Position numbers and translations under genes: made by a program
Notes under the pieces: generated by a model
What the model was told of the DNA's origin: nothing
Databases searched by the model: none
Seen by the model: only the letters and a program-made list of their open reading frames with translations
Shown: positions 59,773 to 64,000 of the stretch, one piece after another
Layout of the letters: each line of letters begins with the position of its first letter
Position numbering within the stretch: position 1 is the first letter of the stretch
NCBI RefSeq assembly: GCF_004563925.1
Contig: NZ_SPNJ01000004.1
Location: 496,001-560,000 of the forward strand
Direction of reading: 5' to 3'
Length of the DNA stretch: 64,000 bases
Source: Herbaspirillum sp. 3R11
GTDB taxonomy: Bacteria > Pseudomonadota > Gammaproteobacteria > Burkholderiales > Burkholderiaceae_D

Positions 59773-61323
59773 TCAGCGCCGCAGTTTGAACACGCTGACC
59801 ACCTGCGCCAGCTTGCCGGCTTGCTCCTGCAGCGACTGTGCGGCGGCGGCGGCCTGCTCCACCAGAGCGGCGTTCTGCTGCGTCACTTCGTCCATCTGCG
59901 TGATGGCGCGATTGACTTCTTCGATGCCGGTGCTTTGTTCGGTGCTGGCCGCGCTGATCTCGGCCACAATATCGGTCACGCGCCGCACGCTGGCGACCAC
60001 TTCCGCCATGGTGGCGCCGGCTTGCTCGACCAGCTTGCTGCCCGATCCGACCTTCTCCACCGAGTCGTCGATCAGCACTTTGATCTCCTTGGCGGCAGCG
60101 GCGGAACGCTGCGCCAGGCTGCGCACTTCCGATGCGACCACAGCGAAACCGCGACCCTGCTCGCCCGCACGGGCTGCTTCGACCGCTGCGTTCAGCGCCA
60201 GGATATTGGTCTGGAATGCGATGCCGTCGATCACGCTGATGATGTCCACGATCTTGCGCGACGACTCGTTGATCGAGCCCATGGTGTCGACCACCTGGCC
60301 GACGACGGCGCCACCCTGTTGCGCCACTTCGGAGGCGGAGACGGCCAGCTGGTTGGCCTGGCGCGCGTTGTCGGCATTCGCCTTCACGGTAGAGGTGAGC
60401 TCTTCCATCGCTGATGCAGTCTCTTCCAGTGAGCCCGCCTGTTGCTCGGTGCGGCTGGACAAATCGAGGTTGCCGCTGGCGATTTCGGTCGATGCGGTGG
60501 CGATGGTGTCGGTGCCGGTGCGCACTTCACCGACGATGCGCAGCAGGCTGTCGTTCATTGCCTTGAGCGAATGCATGAGCTGGCCGGTTTCATCGTTGCT
60601 GTCGGAGCGGATGTCGGCGCCGAGGTCGCCTTCAGACACGCGCTGGGCAATGTCGACGGCTTTGGTAAGGGGCACAGAGACAATGCGTGCGACCCATACC
60701 GCGAGCGTCATCGCGATCACCACGATGGTGATCAGCAAGCCGAGGATCCAGCCGCGTGCTTCGTTGAAGGTGTGGTCGGCATCGGCGCTGGAACGCACGG
60801 TGCCATCGTCATTGATCTTGACCAGGCTGCCCAGTTGCTCGACCGCCTGACGGAACAGCTTGTTCGATTCGCCCTTGAATTGCAGACGCGCTTCATCCTT
60901 CTGGTTGGCGCGCGACAGCTCCATGATCTTCTTGTTCTCGGCAAGATACTTTTGCATGGTCTGTTGGAATTGCGGATAGAGCACTTTCTCTTCCGGTTCG
61001 GAGACCATCTGCTCATATGACGTCATGTCCTTGCGAATGATTTCCATGCGCGTCTTCATTGCTTTTTCGGCGTCGTCGTAGTCCTTCTCGTCGGTCGCCA
61101 GGATGTGCTGCAACTCCGAAATGCGGAAGCGCGCCATCGACGCCTGCAACTGCAAACCGACCTTGATGCTCGGCATCCAGTTGCTGGCGATATCGGTCGA
61201 GGCCCGGTTGACCTTGATCAGTTCGACAATCGAGAAGGCGCCCAGTCCCGCGGTGAGGATGATGACGGCCAAAAATGACAGGACCAGTTTTTTTGCGATT
61301 TTAAGGTTGTAGAACCAGCGCAT
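59773..61323 (-). CDS. Methyl-accepting chemotaxis protein
   Basis: A 516-residue chemoreceptor. The first span (residues about 12-32) precedes a helical sensor of the MCP four-helix-bundle class (I-A-S-N-W-M-P-S-I). The second span is near 190-212, then HAMP ([20 protein letters not shown]). The signalling tip is nearly identical to the other two. ATG 61323 has GAGGCA upstream. The C-terminus ends in V-F-K-L-R-R with no tether. Confidence 0.93.
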   Translation of the reverse strand: MRWFYNLKIAKKLVLSFLAVIILTAGLGAFSIVELIKVNRASTDIASNWMPSIKVGLQLQASMARFRISELQHILATDEKDYDDAEKAMKTRMEIIRKDMTSYEQMVSEPEEKVLYPQFQQTMQKYLAENKKIMELSRANQKDEARLQFKGESNKLFRQAVEQLGSLVKINDDGTVRSSADADHTFNEARGWILGLLITIVVIAMTLAVWVARIVSVPLTKAVDIAQRVSEGDLGADIRSDSNDETGQLMHSLKAMNDSLLRIVGEVRTGTDTIATASTEIASGNLDLSSRTEQQAGSLEETASAMEELTSTVKANADNARQANQLAVSASEVAQQGGAVVGQVVDTMGSINESSRKIVDIISVIDGIAFQTNILALNAAVEAARAGEQGRGFAVVASEVRSLAQRSAAAAKEIKVLIDDSVEKVGSGSKLVEQAGATMAEVVASVRRVTDIVAEISAASTEQSTGIEEVNRAITQMDEVTQQNAALVEQAAAAAQSLQEQAGKLAQVVSVFKLRR

Positions 61324-61426
61324 GTGATTGCCTCGACGGAGATGGTGAAAATGGTGCGCAGCTGAAAGGACGCGCAAAGATGGCGTCGTCAATGACGGCA
61401 TCGTCTCACGATGGTACGCATGCGGG

Positions 61427-61452
61427 CGCCTTCTTCATCGCTGAAGAAGGCG
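61427..61452. other. Perfect hairpin between tetR and chemoreceptor genes
   Basis: CGCCTTCTTCA and TGAAGAAGGCG pair over eleven bases around TCGC. There is no T-run. It lies between the end of tetR and the start of the chemoreceptor, so it may be a weak terminator or mRNA end structure. Confidence 0.45.
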
Positions 61453-61602
61453 GTTGTTTACCGTTCATTTTTGCAGGAAGTATGCTCGCAAGGGCCGTGG
61501 TTGCTGGCCTGCAAGGTGATTCAGAATTGCCGGCGCAGCATTTTCACACGGCAATGTGATCGGATGATGACGTCGTAACAAGACGCCGGCGGAGCGGTTT
61601 GG

Positions 61603-62211
61603 TCAGACGCCGTAGATGCGGAAGAATGCCTCCAGCGAGCGCTCGACGGACTCCTTGATCTTGGCCGGCGGCATCGAGGTGATTACGCCGAGGATGCGGC
61701 CTTCGGCCCACTCCGCTTCGACCAGCACGCGAAACTGGATCGCTGTCAGCCACGGGTCAGCTTCGCGCAGGTCGCCGCGGTCCATGGCCCGTTTCATGAA
61801 CTCGGAAATCACCAGCCAGCCGCGCTTGGGTCCGTTCTCGTAATACATGCAGCCGAGATCGGAGCGCTCGGCGTTGTAATACAGCAGGCGGCGCACCGCG
61901 ATCACTTCCGGCGACAGCACCAGGTGCAGGTATTTGTTGGCGAACAGGCGCAGCGTGTCGCGCATGTCGGCAGTGCCGTCATCCTGGATCAGGATGGCGA
62001 ACAGCGACTCGAACTGCATGCCGGCCTGCTGCTTCATGACCTGCAAAAAGATCTCTTCCTTGGAAGAAAAATAGTTGTACAGCGTCGCCTTCGAACCGCC
62101 CAGGCGTGCCGAAATTTCCGCCATGGAGGCGCGATCGAATCCGATTTCGTTAAATATTTCCGCCGCGACATCGATGATCGATTGCCGCCGCTCTTCACTC
62201 TTCTTGCGCAT
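61603..62211 (-). CDS. TetR/AcrR-family repressor of the divergent efflux operon
   Basis: A 202-residue regulator. The helix-turn-helix is at residues about 27-52 (A-S-M-A-E-I-S-A-R-L-G-G-S-K-A-T-L-Y-N-Y-F), followed by S-S-K-E-E-I-F. The C-terminal domain (TetR-C, ligand-binding) has F-R-V-L-V-E-A-E. It is divergent from the NodT-type efflux gene, and a palindrome sits next to the efflux promoter, so repression of that operon is likely. The ligand is presumably a toxic compound or drug. Confidence 0.88.
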   Translation of the reverse strand: MRKKSEERRQSIIDVAAEIFNEIGFDRASMAEISARLGGSKATLYNYFSSKEEIFLQVMKQQAGMQFESLFAILIQDDGTADMRDTLRLFANKYLHLVLSPEVIAVRRLLYYNAERSDLGCMYYENGPKRGWLVISEFMKRAMDRGDLREADPWLTAIQFRVLVEAEWAEGRILGVITSMPPAKIKESVERSLEAFFRIYGV

Positions 62212-62352
62212 GTAATGTCTTTGCCATTGCGGCGAAACCCTTTAACTATCTGGCTCCGCCTGGTTTTCCCCGGGGCTGTTGCTTTTTTGTGCGCTTGCAG
62301 CATTTGCGCCACATTGTGCCGTTTTCCGTGCCCCATTTTCCCCTAGTTTTGC

Positions 62353-62395
62353 TTGACGGTCTTTAAAAGTCAATACTATACTGAACTGTACAGTT
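62353..62395 (+). promoter_or_regulatory. Sigma-70-type promoter with overlapping TetR-type operator
   Basis: A -35 box TTGACG (62353-62358) and a -10 box TATACT (62377-62382) are 18 bases apart. The perfect palindrome AACTGTACAGTT (62384-62395) begins just after the -10, at the likely transcription start, where a repressor would block initiation. It lies upstream of the efflux gene. Confidence 0.7.
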
Positions 62396-62417
62396 TACTT
62401 ATGAGTGGATTCCGATC

Positions 62418-63890
62418 ATGCAAGTTCCATCGATTTCAGGGGATCAAGAAGCGTCCCGAGTTCGTCCGCCCCGTCTTGCAACGCTGTCGGCGCTGGCCGT
62501 CGCCGCCCTGACGCTGGCCGGCTGCGCGCAGTTCTCCGACCTCGGTCCACGCGCCGAACCCAAGGCCATCGACGCCTATCAATCTTCGCAATCGCTGAAC
62601 GCTGCCGGCATGGTGGCCTGGCCCGACGACAACTGGTGGACCGCCTACGGCGACAAGCAGCTCAACACGCTCATGGGCGAAGCGCTGCGCGGTGCGCCGT
62701 CGATGGCGGTGGCGCGTGCGCGTTTGCTGAAAGCCGAAGGCGTGGCGCAGCAACAGGGCGCGGCGCTGTTGCCGCAAGTCAGCGGCAACGCTTCGCTCGA
62801 TCACATGAAGCAGAGCTATAACAACGGCGTGCCGCCCGATTTCGTGCCGCGCGGCTATAACAACGAAGCCCGTGTCACGCTCGACTTCAGCTACGAAATC
62901 GATTTCTGGGGCAAGAACCGCGCCGCACTGGCGGCCGCCACTTCCGAACTTGAAGCCGCACGCGCCGACGCCGCCCAGGCGCGCATCACGCTGGCGACCT
63001 CGATCGCCGCCGGCTACGCCGAACTGGAGCGCCTGTTCAGCCAGCGCGACACCTCGCAGGCGGCATTGCAGGTGCGCCAGGAAACCGAGAATCTGTTCGT
63101 GCAGCGCCGCCTCAACGGCCTCGAAACCGAAGGCAGCGTCAAGCAAGTGGTGGCGCGCCGCGCGATGGCGGAAGCCGACCTGCTGGCGGTGGACGAATCG
63201 ATCGCCCTGCAACGCAACAAGCTGGCCGCACTGGCCGGCGCCGGTCCGGATCGCGGCCTGCAACTGGCGCGTCCGGTGATCGACATGTCCAAGCCGTTCA
63301 ACCTGCCGCAGGAGTTGCCCGCCAACCTGCTGGGACGCCGTCCCGATATCGTCGCCGCCCGCCTGCGCGCCGAAGCCGCCGCCAAGCAGATCAAGGTGGC
63401 GCGTGCGCAGTTCTATCCGAACGTCAACCTGAGCGCCTACTTCGGCTTCCAGTCGCTGGGCACCAATCTGCTGACGCAATCGGGCTCCAGCATCGGCAGT
63501 TTCGGACCGGCGATTTCGTTGCCGATCTTTGAAGGCGGTCGTCTGCGCGGCCAGTTCCGTTCGGCCAGCGCCAGCTATGACGAAGCCGTCGCCAACTACG
63601 ACAGCGCCGTCACGCAAGCCTTGCAGGATGTGGCCGACGTCGCCGTCAGCGAACGCGCCTTGAGCGGCCGCCTGGATCGCACCGAAGCAGCTGCGGACGC
63701 CGCCCGGGATGCCTACCGCATCGTGCGCAACCGCTACGAAGGCGGCCTCACCAATTACCTCGATGTGCTTAACGCGCAAGACACGCTGCTGACCAACCTG
63801 CGCGAGTTGTCGACCTTGCGCTCGCGCCTGTTCGCACTCGACGTGTCGATGGTCCGTGCGCTCGGCGGCGGCTACCAGCACGCCAGCTGA
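62418..63890 (+). CDS. Efflux outer-membrane lipoprotein, NodT/OprM family
   Basis: A 490-residue TolC-like channel of the RND/MFS efflux class. The signal peptide ends in the lipobox L-A-G-C (Cys36). Typical blocks follow: W-W-T-A-Y-G-D-K-Q-L-N-T-L, F-S-Y-E-I-D-F-W-G-K-N-R, G-R-R-P-D-I-V-A-A-R-L-R-A-E-A-A and Y-E-G-G-L-T-N-Y-L-D-V-L-N-A-Q. It forms the trimeric exit duct with a periplasmic adaptor, whose gene probably starts at 63949. The TetR gene faces it. Confidence 0.93.
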   Translation: MQVPSISGDQEASRVRPPRLATLSALAVAALTLAGCAQFSDLGPRAEPKAIDAYQSSQSLNAAGMVAWPDDNWWTAYGDKQLNTLMGEALRGAPSMAVARARLLKAEGVAQQQGAALLPQVSGNASLDHMKQSYNNGVPPDFVPRGYNNEARVTLDFSYEIDFWGKNRAALAAATSELEAARADAAQARITLATSIAAGYAELERLFSQRDTSQAALQVRQETENLFVQRRLNGLETEGSVKQVVARRAMAEADLLAVDESIALQRNKLAALAGAGPDRGLQLARPVIDMSKPFNLPQELPANLLGRRPDIVAARLRAEAAAKQIKVARAQFYPNVNLSAYFGFQSLGTNLLTQSGSSIGSFGPAISLPIFEGGRLRGQFRSASASYDEAVANYDSAVTQALQDVADVAVSERALSGRLDRTEAAADAARDAYRIVRNRYEGGLTNYLDVLNAQDTLLTNLRELSTLRSRLFALDVSMVRALGGGYQHAS

Positions 63891-63948
63891 GCGCGCGCCG
63901 CACAGCATCGACTCCCTACAGACAAATATATCCACGAAGGAAAACGCC

Positions 63949-64000
63949 ATGTCGCACAGTGACTCCCAAGCCATTCAAACCATCTCCACCGCCGATAGCG
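63949..64000 (+). CDS. Start of next efflux gene, truncated by window edge
   Basis: ATG 63949 has GAAGGAAAA upstream and opens M-S-H-S-D-S-Q-A-I-Q-T-I-S-T-A-D-S. Only 17 residues are visible. In efflux operons of this type the gene after the NodT-like channel often encodes an HlyD/EmrA-type adaptor, and this polar N-terminus would fit a cytoplasmic leader. That identity is inferred from context only. Confidence 0.55.
   Translation, partial: MSHSDSQAIQTISTADS

Overview
The window is GC-rich, densely packed chromosomal DNA from a Gram-negative bacterium. Lipoproteins, outer-membrane barrels, a TonB-dependent receptor, an OprM-type efflux protein, five LysR regulators, three methyl-accepting chemotaxis proteins and a cyclic beta-glucan synthase together suggest a motile, metabolically versatile soil- or plant-associated betaproteobacterium. 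Burkholderiales, probably Oxalobacteraceae close to Herbaspirillum, is my inference from gene content and protein style; no rRNA or other marker gene is present. I saw no tRNA, rRNA, CRISPR array, transposase or prophage gene.

Layout. 1-4.2 kb: 3' part of a LysR gene, a small lipoprotein, an Old Yellow Enzyme reductase and an unassigned outer-membrane barrel. 4.2-13.8 kb: regulator/target pairs, namely a 2-hydroxycarboxylate (citrate/malate-type) carrier with LysR, a PdxI-type aldo/keto reductase with LysR, and an epoxide-hydrolase-like enzyme plus orphan TRAP binding protein with LysR; then a secreted protein and a YgjP-like metallopeptidase. 14-19.6 kb: small membrane protein, histidine kinase plus single-domain response regulator, secreted alpha/beta hydrolase, a 55-residue small gene, VOC protein and exported cupin. 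20-28.8 kb: one giant gene for a cyclic beta-1,2-glucan synthase (NdvB/ChvB type, 2929 residues). 28.9-34 kb: IlvD/Edd sugar-acid dehydratase with divergent LysR, PDZ/TPR lipoprotein, and an Arg/Gln-repeat secreted protein. 34-38.8 kb: chemoreceptor, diguanylate cyclase, orphan periplasmic binding protein. 39-44.6 kb: a cobalamin riboswitch followed by an overlapping four-gene operon (TonB-dependent receptor, binding protein, FecCD/BtuC-type permease, ATPase). 44.6-48.9 kb: another orphan binding protein, then an operon of a fluoroacetate-dehalogenase-like enzyme with a leuC/leuD pair. 49-52.5 kb: GIY-YIG-like protein, DMT exporter, Tyr/Pro/Gln-rich secreted protein, NAD(P)-binding protein and flavin reductase. 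52.5-61.4 kb: two more chemoreceptors, an atypical patatin, an L-2-keto-3-deoxyarabonate dehydratase and an EAL/degenerate-GGDEF protein. 61.6-64 kb: TetR repressor divergent from a NodT-type efflux operon that runs off the window.

Themes. Most catabolic genes face a LysR or TetR regulator across a short intergenic region, and some of these regions hold clear palindromes (6000-6030, 30645-30660, 62384-62395). Signalling is prominent (three chemoreceptors, two cyclic-di-GMP proteins, one two-component pair). The most noteworthy units are the dehalogenase-leuC-leuD operon, whose first product carries the complete fluoroacetate dehalogenase active-site pattern, and the B12-riboswitch uptake operon, whose receptor looks more like a siderophore receptor and whose binding protein has a ten-glutamine run ahead of its signal peptide. 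I found no clearly unprecedented multi-gene system; the best leads are unusual pairings and atypical active sites.
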